A DNA stretch of 64,000 nt from Sediminicola arcticus (GCF_040566695.1 NZ_JBEXAE010000003.1:494601-558600), one strand, 5' to 3'; shown: positions 17,656 to 26,337, counted from the stretch's first letter. Notes: generated by a model not told the origin, from the sequence alone. Translations and numbers: made by a program.

Positions 17656-19170
17656 TTGAGGATACTAGACCGCTACATCCTATCGAGGTTTGTCTTTAAT
17701 TTTGTCAGTTCGTTTGTCATTTTGATGTTTATCTTCATTTTTCAAACTATTTGGCTCTTTATTGACGATTTGGCTGGTAAAGGCTTAGATATTGCCATCA
17801 TTGGTAAATTCCTATTTTACCTTATACCCAATCTTACGGAAAAAGTACTCCCACTTACCGTCTTACTTTCGTCCATCTTAACGTTCGGGAGCTTTGCCGA
17901 GAATTATGAATTTGCTGCCATGAAAGCCTCTGGAATATCCCTACAAAGAGCCATGTTGCCCCTTATTATCTTAGTGGTGTTTTTGGGAGGTGTGACTTTT
18001 TATTTTGCGAATAATATTATTCCGGCCTCTGAACAAAAAATTTACAATCTAAGAAAGAACATCGCTAAGGTGAAACCCGCCGTGGCCATTTCGGAAGGGG
18101 TCTTCAGTGATTTTGAAGGTACTGGCATGAATATTAAGGTTGACAAAAAATCAGGGGAGAATGACCGATTTTTAGAAAACGTTATTATCCATAAGAAATC
18201 TAGAACCAATATCAACAATACGGTCATCAAGGCCAAAACAGGAGAATTAGTAAGCAGTGAGGATTCGGATATTTTACAATTAGTGCTGCGGGACGGACAT
18301 TATTACGAAGATGTACAAACAAGATCCAGTAGTGACAGCAAAAAACATCCTTTTGCCAAATCAAATTTTGAGACCTATACCATAAATATGGATCTTTCCG
18401 AACTCAATAATGTGGATATGGAGGAAGAAAGAGACGTGAGCACTGATAAAATGAAAAATATATCCAGACTCAGTAAGGATATAGATTCCTTAAGAGAAGA
18501 CAATATAAAAACCGTTGAAACCTTTTCTAAGAGCATAGCTAATAGAATGGGAGCGTTTATTCCTCTCTCAAGGCCAATGGATAGTCTAACTCGTAAAAAA
18601 CCAATGGACAGTCTTTTTGTTCCCTTGATGGCAGATCAATCTAAGGCTCCAGATATTGAAAAGGTGATAGATCTTTACCCTCAATGGCAAAAGGCACAAC
18701 TACTAAGCTCAGCCAAAAACTCTAGCAATAACATATTAACATCCGTGGAAGGCAAGAAACAAGAGCTAGAAGTAAAGTATAAAATATACAACCTTCATAT
18801 CCTTTCGTTACATAAAAAATATGCTTTGGCACTCTCTTGTGTAATTCTCTTTTTTGTGGGAGCACCATTAGGCGCCATTATAAGAAAAGGCGGACTAGGA
18901 TTGCCCATGGTTATTGCAATCATCTTGTTCCTAACCTACTATTTTATTGGGGTATTTGCAGGAAACTATGCTAAAGAAGGGAATATAAATCCGATCCTTG
19001 GTGCTTGGCTATCTACCTTGATTATGTTGCCTTTGGGTGTATACTTGACCAAAAGGGCCACGGCCGACAAAGGATTAATGACTTTTGGAAATATCACTGA
19101 TTTTTTCAAACAGTTTTTCAAGAAAATTTTTACTATCGCAAAAAAAGTTAATACCCATTATGACACATAA
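17656..19170 (+). CDS. LptF/LptG-type LPS export permease
   Basis: Transmembrane subunit of the ABC exporter that extracts lipopolysaccharide from the inner membrane (YjgP/YjgQ family). The start is TTG at 17656, four bases after the lolA stop; no ATG is nearby. Three N-terminal membrane segments (residues about 12-120), a long periplasmic jelly-roll region of about 250 residues, then three C-terminal membrane segments (ALSCVILFFVGAPLGAIIRKGGLG). 504 residues, longer than enterobacterial LptF/G because of an extended periplasmic part, usual in Bacteroidota. LptF versus LptG cannot be decided. Confidence 0.88.
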   Translation: MRILDRYILSRFVFNFVSSFVILMFIFIFQTIWLFIDDLAGKGLDIAIIGKFLFYLIPNLTEKVLPLTVLLSSILTFGSFAENYEFAAMKASGISLQRAMLPLIILVVFLGGVTFYFANNIIPASEQKIYNLRKNIAKVKPAVAISEGVFSDFEGTGMNIKVDKKSGENDRFLENVIIHKKSRTNINNTVIKAKTGELVSSEDSDILQLVLRDGHYYEDVQTRSSSDSKKHPFAKSNFETYTINMDLSELNNVDMEEERDVSTDKMKNISRLSKDIDSLREDNIKTVETFSKSIANRMGAFIPLSRPMDSLTRKKPMDSLFVPLMADQSKAPDIEKVIDLYPQWQKAQLLSSAKNSSNNILTSVEGKKQELEVKYKIYNLHILSLHKKYALALSCVILFFVGAPLGAIIRKGGLGLPMVIAIILFLTYYFIGVFAGNYAKEGNINPILGAWLSTLIMLPLGVYLTKRATADKGLMTFGNITDFFKQFFKKIFTIAKKVNTHYDT

Positions 19171-20290
19171 GACACAGCTGAATACAATTGAGGAAGCTAT
19201 TGAAGACATTAAAAACGGTAAGGTAATTATCGTTGTGGATGACGAAAATAGGGAGAATGAAGGGGATTTTTTAGCTGCAGCAGAACTAGTCACTCCAGAA
19301 CTGGTGAATTTTATGGCTACCCATGGCAAAGGTCTTATCTGTGCTCCTCTTACCGAAGGGCGTTGCAAGGAGCTAGGGCTTCATAGAATGGTGAACAACA
19401 ATACAGATCCTTTGGAAACTGCATTTACAGTTTCTGTGGATCTTAGAGGGAATGGGGTTACCACTGGGATATCGGCCGCTGATCGTTCTAAAACCGTTAT
19501 CGCATTGACCCACTCCGATACCAAACCTCATGATCTGGCAAGACCAGGACATATTTTCCCATTGGTGGCCAAAGAAGGTGGTGTATTGAGAAGAACAGGA
19601 CATACGGAAGCAGCCATTGATTTTGCTCGCTTAGCCGGACTGCAGCCTGCGGGTATTATCGTAGAAATCATGAACGAAGATGGCACCATGGCCAGATTAC
19701 CTCAATTGATGGTAGTGGCAAAAAGGTTCGACCTTAAAATTGTATCCATAGAAGCACTGGTCGCTTACCGAATGGAACACGACAGCCTGATTGAGAAAAA
19801 GGAGGATTTCAATATCACTACGCGATTTGGCGAATTTAGATTGAGAGCTTATAAACAGACCACCAACAACCAAATACATATAGCTCTTACCAAAGGGTCC
19901 TGGACCAAAAATGATAAAGTACTTACCAGAATAAATTCAACCTTGGTCAACAATGATATTTTGGGAACATTAACCAATAATCCCGATAAGAAATTAGAGG
20001 ATATGTTTAATGCCATCAATACTGAAGGGAGAGGTGCCTTTGTCTTTATCAATCAGGAATCTCAATCCTTGAACCTATTGGGTCGACTTTCAGAGTTGAA
20101 GGACCTGCAACGAAAAGGAGTTTTAAAAGCACCCAAAATAGATATGGATGCCAAAGATTTTGGTGTTGGGGCCCAAATATTGCATGACATTAATATTGCT
20201 AAGATTAAATTATTGACCAATTCTGCCCAAACAAAGAGAGTGGGAATTGTAGGATACGGCCTAACCATAGAGGAATACGTGGGATACTAA
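19160..20290 (+). CDS. ribB: RibBA: 3,4-DHBP synthase with a degenerate GTP cyclohydrolase II domain
   Basis: Riboflavin synthesis. I use the ATG at 19160 (MTHKTQLNTIEEAIEDI), overlapping the permease stop by 11 bases; 377 residues. The N-terminal domain is intact: DDENRENEGDF, THGKGLICAPL, TGISAADR and GHTEAAIDFARLAGL, giving dihydroxybutanone phosphate from ribulose 5-phosphate. The C-terminal half aligns with GTP cyclohydrolase II (start TRFGEFRLRAY, end GAQILHDINIAKIKLLTN) but lacks the zinc Cys and catalytic segment: where the family has HSECLTGD and RCDCG it reads NSTLVNNDILGTLTNNPDKK. So only the RibB activity is expected and a separate RibA is needed. Confidence 0.9.
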   Translation: MTHKTQLNTIEEAIEDIKNGKVIIVVDDENRENEGDFLAAAELVTPELVNFMATHGKGLICAPLTEGRCKELGLHRMVNNNTDPLETAFTVSVDLRGNGVTTGISAADRSKTVIALTHSDTKPHDLARPGHIFPLVAKEGGVLRRTGHTEAAIDFARLAGLQPAGIIVEIMNEDGTMARLPQLMVVAKRFDLKIVSIEALVAYRMEHDSLIEKKEDFNITTRFGEFRLRAYKQTTNNQIHIALTKGSWTKNDKVLTRINSTLVNNDILGTLTNNPDKKLEDMFNAINTEGRGAFVFINQESQSLNLLGRLSELKDLQRKGVLKAPKIDMDAKDFGVGAQILHDINIAKIKLLTNSAQTKRVGIVGYGLTIEEYVGY

Positions 20291-20319
20291 TTTCTTCTAC
20301 TTACTAAAATAATATTCAG

Positions 20320-21513
20320 TTAAAGATTTTCGCGAATGGTTTTGGCCATCGTTTCGGCGCGCTGTTTCACCTCTTCTTTGGTCCAGCTCAGTTTGATTAA
20401 ACATGATATGGTTCTTCCCATCCAATGATCTGATTTTGAAAAATCTGCCTTTTCATAATTAGGAAGATGGTCGTAGACTTTTGAAGGAAGATACCCAAGT
20501 GTTTTTAAGTGCTTTAAATGTGCCCATTTACGATGGTAATGCCAATTGTTATCGTACCAATAAAAACAAGCGTCTACTCCTGCTTTGGATAGCGAACCAT
20601 GTACCTTTCTGGCCTGTTCTTCGGAAGGAAGGAAAAAACTAATAAAAGAATAATTTTCAATGCCATTTTCAGGCACTGTCCTAAAGGTGATTTCAGGAAT
20701 TGTACTTAACGCCTTTTTGATTGTGTTGTAGTTTTTTTCTTGTATGCCTAAAAAAGTATCTAGTTTCTTCAATTGCGCCACACCAACAGCTGCATGTAGC
20801 TCAGAAATACGGTAGTTATATCCTAAAAAAGGATGGGCTTCTGCTCCCCTATCGGTACCTTCGTGGTCATGGCCATGATCAGAATAGTGATCAGCATTTT
20901 TATAATAAGTTTCGTCGTTAGTAATAATGGCGCCACCCTCACCACAAGTTATGGTCTTTACATAATCAAAAGAAAAGCAGCCCAAATCCCCATAACTCCC
21001 CAAAGGTTTCCCCTCATAAGTGCCTCCAATGGCTTGACAGGCATCTTCTAATAATAATATACTATGTTTATTACATAGATCCCTTAATGCTCTTAAATTA
21101 GCCATGGAACCACACATGTGCACTGGCATGATCACCTTGGTTCTGCTTGTAATGGCTTTTTCTACAGCCTTAGGTTCTAGGGTAAGGGTATCATCAATGT
21201 CCACTAAAATAGGAACCGCTCCCAAGGCTAGTACCGCTTCAAAACTAGCTACAAAGGTAAAGGTGGGCATGATCACTTCATCCCCTGCTCCTACCCCAGC
21301 ACTAGCCATGGCTACTGTTAAGGCAGCCGTACCACTGCTTACCAACTGAGCGTGGTTCACTTTCATTCTTTTTGCAAGGGCCTTCTCCAATTCCTTAGCT
21401 TTCCAATGGCCATTTCGCTTACCATCAAAACCATAACGCATTAAAACACCGGAATTGAGAACATCATTAACTTGGTCTCTTTCCTTATCTCCAAAAAGTT
21501 CAAATCCTGGCAT
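20320..21513 (-). CDS. DegT/DnrJ-type aminotransferase, KdnA-like
   Basis: PLP-dependent sugar aminotransferase of 397 residues. From memory it closely resembles Shewanella KdnA, which makes 8-amino-8-deoxy-Kdo for LPS: MPGFELFG start, LVSSGTAALTVAMASAGVGAGDEV, HMCGSMANLRAL, LEDACQAIGGTYEGK, PLP Lys in FDYVKTITCGEGGA, and SDHGHDHEGTDRGAEAHP. In Shewanella the partner oxidase KdnB is adjacent; here no such gene lies next to it, only a nitroreductase. So the KdnA role is likely but the partner must be elsewhere, or the substrate differs. Confidence 0.8.
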   Translation of the reverse strand: MPGFELFGDKERDQVNDVLNSGVLMRYGFDGKRNGHWKAKELEKALAKRMKVNHAQLVSSGTAALTVAMASAGVGAGDEVIMPTFTFVASFEAVLALGAVPILVDIDDTLTLEPKAVEKAITSRTKVIMPVHMCGSMANLRALRDLCNKHSILLLEDACQAIGGTYEGKPLGSYGDLGCFSFDYVKTITCGEGGAIITNDETYYKNADHYSDHGHDHEGTDRGAEAHPFLGYNYRISELHAAVGVAQLKKLDTFLGIQEKNYNTIKKALSTIPEITFRTVPENGIENYSFISFFLPSEEQARKVHGSLSKAGVDACFYWYDNNWHYHRKWAHLKHLKTLGYLPSKVYDHLPNYEKADFSKSDHWMGRTISCLIKLSWTKEEVKQRAETMAKTIRENL

Positions 21514-21582
21514 AAAATATAAATCGTAAAAAATTAATCTAATTCGGTTTGGAATATTTTATCTATATGGGACTTACCAATT

Positions 21583-22218
21583 TTAAATAATATCTATAAT
21601 ACTATCCTTCAATGGGCGTCTTACCTTTTTCATCTCTGCAAACATATCGTCTTGCGCCCTATATCCAACAGGCAATACCAGCACAGATGAAAGTCCAAAT
21701 TCCTCTAACTCTAATAATTCATCATAGGCAGAGGGTACAAACCCCTCCATGGGACAAGAATCAATTTCTTCAAAAGCGCAGACCGTCAATAAATTTCCCA
21801 ATGCTAAATAGGCCTGATTGGTAGCCCAATCCTTTACTTCCTTGAAGTCTTTTTTTGAGAATGAACTTACTAAGGCATCTTCAAAAGGATTGATAATGCT
21901 TTCACTAGTTTTTCTGATATTTTTTACCCTATTAAAATATTCCAAAATAAAATCTTTATCAACTACGCGTTCTATGCAAATGATTAAAACATGGGAAGCT
22001 TGAAATACCTGTTGTTGTCCATAAGAACTGGCTACCAATTTTCCCTGCATCTCCTTGTTCTGCAATACTACCATTCGAATAGGCTGCAATCCATATGAGG
22101 TGGCCGTTAGATTGAATGCTTTTTTTAATCTTTCTATTTTCTCGTTTGAAAGTGTTTTTTCTGAGTCGAACTTTTTAACAGCATAACGCCATTCTAAATT
22201 TTTAATACTATCCTTCAT
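21583..22218 (-). CDS. Nitroreductase family NAD(P)H oxidoreductase
   Basis: FMN-dependent nitroreductase-fold enzyme, 211 residues (NfsB-like). Seen: N-terminal RYAVKKFDSEKTLSNEKIERL with the FMN-phosphate Arg/Lys, LTATSYGLQPIRMVVLQN, and C-terminal EEFGLSSVLVLPVGYRAQDDMF with the glycine-rich VGYR. Cytoplasmic homodimer in the family. Substrate unknown. It is followed by kdnA-like on the same strand after 69 bases. Confidence 0.88.
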   Translation of the reverse strand: MKDSIKNLEWRYAVKKFDSEKTLSNEKIERLKKAFNLTATSYGLQPIRMVVLQNKEMQGKLVASSYGQQQVFQASHVLIICIERVVDKDFILEYFNRVKNIRKTSESIINPFEDALVSSFSKKDFKEVKDWATNQAYLALGNLLTVCAFEEIDSCPMEGFVPSAYDELLELEEFGLSSVLVLPVGYRAQDDMFAEMKKVRRPLKDSIIDII

Positions 22219-22491
22219 TTTCTCTTCTATTATAGCGATGCTTCAAAATTGTGTATGTTGAAATTCTATTTTCTCCATTATTAGGTAACAGCTTCTATCT
22301 TTTAACTACACTTCTACCACGAAACCAACTGTCAAAATTACTACTATTTTCTCAATTTTATTTTTAATACTGGAAAAAAGAACTGGTGTGTTACAAATAT
22401 ACAAACGGATAAAGCTAAGTATAGACTAATGGTCCGTAATTCTAATATTGAATGTGGTAATAATTTCATCTATAAAAATTCTCAAAAAATA

Positions 22492-22523
22492 TTTAGGGAT
22501 TACAAAAAAGGTTTATATATTTG
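22492..22523 (+). promoter_or_regulatory. Promoter of tRNA-Ser
   Basis: A perfect TATATTTG -7 box at 22516 and a TTTAG -33-like element at 22492, with the tRNA starting 18 bases after the box. The preceding 22219-22490 stretch shows nothing else. Confidence 0.6.
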
Positions 22524-22541
22524 CACGCGCTAAGATTATCT

Positions 22542-22626
22542 GGAGAAATGGCAGAGCGGTCGAATGCGGCAGTCTTGAAAACTGTTGAGGGTCACACCTC
22601 CGGGGGTTCGAATCCCTCTTTCTCCG
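22542..22626 (+). tRNA. tRNA-Ser(TGA)
   Basis: Class II tRNA of 85 bases: acceptor stem GGAGAAA/TTTCTCC, anticodon stem GCAGT/ACTGT with loop CTTGAAA (anticodon TGA), long variable arm, T-loop TTCGAAT, discriminator G, no encoded CCA. Its last 12 bases are the start of the 126-bp island repeat. Confidence 0.95.
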
Positions 22627-22740
22627 CTTAAATTTGATGCTATTTGGTGTCAATTGTTATCAAAAGCCTGTGAATTATATTTTCACAGGCTTTTTTCATT
22701 TTCTCCGATACCAAATAAATGCATATAATATCAAATAAAA
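22615..22740. repeat. Left copy of a perfect 126-bp direct repeat (attL-like, in tRNA-Ser 3' end)
   Basis: Identical by eye to 43384-43509, same orientation, offset 20,769 bases. Starts in the tRNA T-arm/acceptor (CCTCTTTCTCCG), includes the tRNA terminator, and ends in an A-run. Flanking bases differ (C here, G on the right). Integration at tRNA 3' ends is the norm for tyrosine-recombinase islands. Confidence 0.9.
22662..22696 (+). terminator. Intrinsic terminator of tRNA-Ser
   Basis: Stem AAAAGCCTGTGAA with TTCACAGGCTTTT around a seven-base loop, then a T-run. Duplicated at the right island end. Confidence 0.85.
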
Positions 22741-22950
22741 GGTGAGGTATTCGGTGAGTAAATTTGTAAAAAATTACTCACCGATTTAGCACTTAAAATA
22801 CTGATATACTACAGCCAGTTTAAAGCTATCAAATTTTTCAATAATGCCTAGTGTCCAAGACGTTTTCATGAAGCGCATTGACCGACATGGAGCGAAGCAG
22901 AATGGAGAGGCAATGTGATGGAATGGATTTAATGTAAGAAGTTCTAATGA

Positions 22951-23037
22951 GGGCTGAATTCGCTGAGTAGTTTCAAATGAGAACACCAAAACAGTACATT
23001 TTAATAGAAAAAACATAAAATGTTGGAGAGTGTCTTA
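22951..23037. repeat. Dispersed 87-bp repeat, copy 1
   Basis: From GGGCTGAATTCGCTGAGTAG to GTTGGAGAGTGTCTT; close copies at 43511-43597 and, more diverged, near 41242-41330. It contains the 12-mer ATTCGSTGAGTA. Confidence 0.75.
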
Positions 23038-23044
23038 CTTGCTC

Positions 23045-23134
23045 CTACTATTTGGTGATTTATTATCAAGAATTGAGGTATATAAATTACAATTAAATCC
23101 TAAAATTATTAATGGCTATAAGCACAAATCAAAA
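23045..23134. repeat. Dispersed repeat shared with 48818-48906
   Basis: About 90 bases (CTACTATTTGGTGATTTATT onward, through TTACAATTAAATCCTAAAAT) recur at 48818 with few changes. At 48818 it is fused to an integrase fragment. Confidence 0.75.
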
Positions 23135-23391
23135 TGTTTCACCTATGCTTTCCCAGCATAAAAAGAGCCCTCAAACTGAGGAGTTTTTAACTGCTAATTG
23201 AAAGACTGTAAGTAAATCCTTGGAGAATCTAGCTCTTACACCAAGCACACAAGATCCTAATTCTGGCATGTCATCCAATTCCAACACGCCTGTATTATTT
23301 CAATCTTTATCTATTTTTACTTGCCTAAATCATACGCCCATTTTTTATGCGTGTATAATTGATTTTTTGTATACATATTTCAGGACGGGTC

Positions 23392-23452
23392 AGTTGCTAA
23401 CGTCTAGTCTATGAGCCGTTCTAATGGCTTATATACATTGTTGTTATGCGTT
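23392..23452 (-). repeat. Array site S1 (distal end of cassette array)
   Basis: The shortest site: arms CTATGAGCC and GGCTTATATA around an 8-base loop. On the plus strand its unit end reads GTT-GTTATGC-GTT. The other end of the unit (at S2) gives GTGAGGA, 4/7, so this end has decayed or been exchanged. Leftmost site of the array. Confidence 0.7.
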
Positions 23453-23479
23453 TATTTCAGTAATATCTATGGGTTAACT

Positions 23480-24298
23480 TCAATTATTAATAAAATTTAA
23501 AATAGGAATCATAAAATCGTCATTTACATTTTGATAGATTGCATTGTGTCCATAATTATCAATTAATAATAATTGAGCATTGTTTCCAGCATTTTTAAAT
23601 ATTTTCTCACTGTTAGTAAAAGGAAGCCTATTATCCGCTCTACTATGAACTAAAAACAATGGTAAACTTGTTTTACTTGCATTTTCCATATTATTCCAAA
23701 CATCAGGAAATAAAAATGACAAACTACTTGGAAGATCACCACTCGCTATAGCTTCTTCTCTGATTGAAGAAAAGGGAGCGTGAACTAATAATTTTGAAGG
23801 TGCTGGAATAAGTTTGTTGGCCATTTCTAGCAAAGGACCACTCCCCAATGAATGCGATAAAGCAATACGTTCAGAAGATTCTGGGGTAAGTTGTATATAT
23901 TGTTTGTAAGCAGCCAGGATGTCTTGATTTAAATTCTCAATACTAGGAGAACCGGTACTGCTGCCAAATCCGCTGTAGGAAAATACAAAAGATGAAAAGC
24001 CTTTACTCTTAAGATAGACTTGTATTTCCTTCCATTCATATAAGGCTTCGGCATTTCCAGTACAAATAAAAACGGATGGAGCCCCCTTTGATGTAATTAA
24101 AAAGTTTGCATTCAATTGACGGTCATTTGAAGAAATTTTTAAGTTGACAAAAGGTATTTCCTCAAGAATTCCCTCTTTTTCGGGAACCACTTTAAAAACA
24201 GCATTATTTATCTCTAAAATAGCCAGTTTTTGAAAGCCAAAGAATCCAGCAATTCCTACTAACAATATTATCAATATAATTTTATTCCTTTTTTTCAT
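23480..24298 (-). CDS. Alpha/beta hydrolase with N-terminal membrane anchor (array unit 15)
   Basis: 272 residues. Residues about 6-24 form one hydrophobic segment, so the enzyme is probably anchored facing the periplasm. The hydrolase domain has the nucleophile elbow SHSLGSG (Ser near 150), the acid residue in HSRADNRLP and the His in NYGHNAIY, with a BEM46/serine-aminopeptidase-like layout. Substrate unknown. It is the most distal unit of the cassette array, between S1 and S2. Confidence 0.75.
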   Translation of the reverse strand: MKKRNKIILIILLVGIAGFFGFQKLAILEINNAVFKVVPEKEGILEEIPFVNLKISSNDRQLNANFLITSKGAPSVFICTGNAEALYEWKEIQVYLKSKGFSSFVFSYSGFGSSTGSPSIENLNQDILAAYKQYIQLTPESSERIALSHSLGSGPLLEMANKLIPAPSKLLVHAPFSSIREEAIASGDLPSSLSFLFPDVWNNMENASKTSLPLFLVHSRADNRLPFTNSEKIFKNAGNNAQLLLIDNYGHNAIYQNVNDDFMIPILNFINN

Positions 24299-24317
24299 TC
24301 TTTTATTTAGTTTTTAT

Positions 24318-24464
24318 TCCTCACAACATTTAGGCTAAGATTCCGATGTTGAGATTTGATATTTATCAAATCGAGCTTGGGTTCATGCCTGTCTAATGTA
24401 CAAAACTTTCTGAATTGTAGTAAATAAACTAAACAATAAATTATAGCCCTTATTGTAAGCAGTT
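24318..24464 (-). repeat. Array site S2 (family B)
   Basis: Arms GGCTAA and TTATAGCC, body like S12 (shares TTGAGATTTGAT and CGAGCTTGG). The unit-end GTT is ATT here; tag GTAAGCA matches the unit's other end (GTGCTTC at S3) in only 2/7 positions. Confidence 0.8.
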
Positions 24465-24466
24465 TT

Positions 24467-24739
24467 TTATTTTTCTTTCAGAATCATTAAGCAGAAAGAA
24501 AATTCATCATGAATTTTTTCGTCGAAAATATTAGCTACGGTTTGCACTATATAATTTCCTGGTCCATATTCTCTTTTCCAAAGTTCCTTATCCGCAATGT
24601 CTTCAGCCATTTCGTTAGTCACTTTTATAATATCTCCAGCTTTTGGCTCGTTTAAAAAAGTATAGTTAATCCAAAAGCGACCACTATTATTAGACAATTC
24701 CTCTACACTTTTATGAATCCAAACTTTTGATATATACAT
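24467..24739 (-). CDS. Hypothetical protein, 90 aa (array unit 14)
   Basis: No family recognised. A soluble 90-residue protein, rich in charged and aromatic residues (MYISKVWIHKSVEELSNNSG), without signal peptide or membrane segment. It follows the DUF6090 gene after 86 bases with no site between them, so the two share one unit. The stop lies 2 bases after S2, as for most genes here. Confidence 0.6.
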   Translation of the reverse strand: MYISKVWIHKSVEELSNNSGRFWINYTFLNEPKAGDIIKVTNEMAEDIADKELWKREYGPGNYIVQTVANIFDEKIHDEFSFCLMILKEK

Positions 24740-24825
24740 ACATTTAATTTATTGAATCTGTTTTAACTAGTTCAGTTAATTTCTCATTTAGTTGTTTGAG
24801 TCCTTGATTTTGTTTTTTTATTAAT

Positions 24826-25596
24826 TTAAACTTTATCTTCTTCTTTTGAAAGTTCTTTATTGATTTTGAAAAACAAAGATTTTGATTTTATTAATAAATC
24901 TTCAAAGTGCCCAATCAAATAACCATACTTGATATAATAATTTATTTGCGTGTCTTCAATGAGTTTGAAGGATTCTGAATTAGGGTCATTTATAAATTCC
25001 CAATTTGTCCCTTCAAATAACCTTTTTTCATCATACAAATCAGGAACATAATATTTTATCCCAACACTTGCTGATTTACTGAATATTTCTCTAGCAGTAA
25101 AATTGTTTATTTCAATAAAATGGTCCGCTGCAATCTGATATTCGCGATATAAATCAAGTATTTCTATTTTTAAACTTTCATTTTGAAATATATTTGTTAA
25201 TCCAGTGTTTTTCAATTCCTCATAAGTACTTGTCTGCAGCACTAAACTTTCCGTAACATAACTTTGTAAAATATATAATTGTTTGAATTCCTTTTCTGTT
25301 TTTTGAACATTATATAATTGATGGACAAATTGATAAATCTTAGCCTTTTCACCTTTTAAGTATTGCATCTTATTTTCTAGATACAAAGTGTCCTTTTCAA
25401 GATCATTTTTGAGCCTGATTAAATAAGTCAATTCAATTTTTTCTGCTTTTCTATTTTCGTTCCAATTATTAATTTGTAGAGCAATCAAAATTCCAATGAC
25501 AACGAGAATTATTTCACCAACAGCATATATCAAATATTTGCCGAATTTATTATCAGTGATCATATTTTGACGAATTTTTGTAAAGAATTTTATCAT
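24826..25596 (-). CDS. DUF6090 family membrane protein (array unit 14)
   Basis: 256 residues from the ATG at 25596 (MIKFFTKIRQNMITDNKF); an in-frame ATG at 25626 adds ten residues but the other two copies support 25596. One membrane helix at about 20-40 (YLIYAVGEIILVVIGILIA) followed by INNWNE and a helical soluble domain with heptad-like spacing. Family function unknown. The 5' leader GTTGTGCTTCATTA begins exactly at the S3 junction and matches the leaders of 26336-27064 and 39356-40093. The 3' half is unlike those paralogues. Its own 3' site seems lost by fusion with the next gene. Confidence 0.82.
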   Translation of the reverse strand: MIKFFTKIRQNMITDNKFGKYLIYAVGEIILVVIGILIALQINNWNENRKAEKIELTYLIRLKNDLEKDTLYLENKMQYLKGEKAKIYQFVHQLYNVQKTEKEFKQLYILQSYVTESLVLQTSTYEELKNTGLTNIFQNESLKIEILDLYREYQIAADHFIEINNFTAREIFSKSASVGIKYYVPDLYDEKRLFEGTNWEFINDPNSESFKLIEDTQINYYIKYGYLIGHFEDLLIKSKSLFFKINKELSKEEDKV

Positions 25597-25617
25597 TAGG
25601 TAACGGTTGGTTTTAAT

Positions 25618-25758
25618 GAAGCACAACGTTTAGGCTATGATTTCGTTGTGGGAAACGTCGTAGACTTTTCCACTTATGAAATCAGGCCGTTTGATGGTTA
25701 CTATTATTGTTTTATGTATGATGCCACAATGAATTATAGCCCATGTTGTCCAGTCGTT
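25618..25758 (-). repeat. Array site S3 (family A)
   Basis: Arms GGCTATGA and TTATAGCC, with the inner block GATTTCGTTGTGGGAAACG seen in S7 and S10. Tag GTCCAGT against GTGCGTC at the other end of the unit, 3/7. The CDS upstream reads through it. Confidence 0.85.
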
Positions 25759-26085
25759 TTTTGATTTTTTTTTTAGTCGTTTAGAAAATTTCTGTCCGAG
25801 TCGCATTAGTTTATTTCTTTGAATCAAATAAAATATTGTCAAGATGCTCGGCATTATGAACATAGTTATAATCCAGAATGACTTGTTATAAATATTGTTC
25901 TTCAACATATCACTAAATACGATTATCCAGGTCGAAAAGAAAAGTATTAGTCCGACAGTTAAAAATATCTGTGAAAACTCCCAATGTTGAACTTTAGCTA
26001 AAGCACCAACGATTGTAAGCAATAGGTTTCCAATTACTAAAGACCAAACAGTCTTGATGTCAATTTTAAAGTCTGTATTATTCAA
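25630..26085 (-). CDS. GldL-like small membrane protein reading into its site (array unit 13)
   Basis: 151 residues with two membrane helices (about 12-32 and 38-58) and a third near 65-85. The segment GALAKVQHWEFSQIFLTVGLI resembles the membrane hairpin of GldL-type proteins, a weak similarity. The last 43 codons (from KNDWTTWAIIHCG) lie inside site S3, so the natural stop appears to be missing and the tail is repeat-encoded. Start after site S4. Function unknown. Confidence 0.55.
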   Translation of the reverse strand: MNNTDFKIDIKTVWSLVIGNLLLTIVGALAKVQHWEFSQIFLTVGLILFFSTWIIVFSDMLKNNIYNKSFWIITMFIMPSILTIFYLIQRNKLMRLGQKFSKRLKKKSKNDWTTWAIIHCGIIHKTIIVTIKRPDFISGKVYDVSHNEIIA

Positions 26086-26126
26086 TTTTAGTGGTTGTTA
26101 TTTATTTTTCAGCTTTTCATTTTTAA

Positions 26127-26337
26127 ATGACGCACAACGGTTTTGTATATGAAAAGTAGCGCTGAAAATAAGCGATAATTTTCGGATGAAACACAAGCCG
26201 AATTTTTAAATTTTACTAATTATTTTATTTTTGGAAATTTGTCAAATTTAAAAATTTGGTGACTTCCTAAAAATGCCCGAACCTTCGTGTTAGCAACGAC
26301 TCGCGCTATTTTTTATATACGTTGTTGTGCTTTCGTT
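26127..26337 (-). repeat. Array site S4 (family D)
   Basis: Outer arms GTATATGAAAAGTAGCGC and GCGCTATTTTTTATATACG pair well; inner body has a second AT-rich hairpin. Tag GTGCTTT; the unit's other end gives GTGCTTC, 6/7. Confidence 0.85.

Larger units (their letters stand above)
22741..23391. other. Gene-free left island margin with relic repeats
   Basis: No convincing gene. It holds a hairpin of two opposed 12-mers (ATTCGGTGAGTA at 22749, its complement around 22775), a dispersed 87-bp repeat (22951-23037), a 90-bp segment shared with 48818-48906, and a small hairpin near 23165-23190 with a T-run. A 76-codon minus frame here is an accident of the dispersed repeat. It reads as scar tissue of former integrase and IS insertions. 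Confidence 0.6.

Noticed and set aside
22786..23016. A 76-codon minus frame, similar in part to a 99-codon frame at 43409-43708 (shared FETTxRIQ)
   Set aside because: Both lie on the dispersed 87-bp repeat and the 126-bp repeat; the similarity is that of the DNA repeat, and the frames run into terminator and tRNA sequence.
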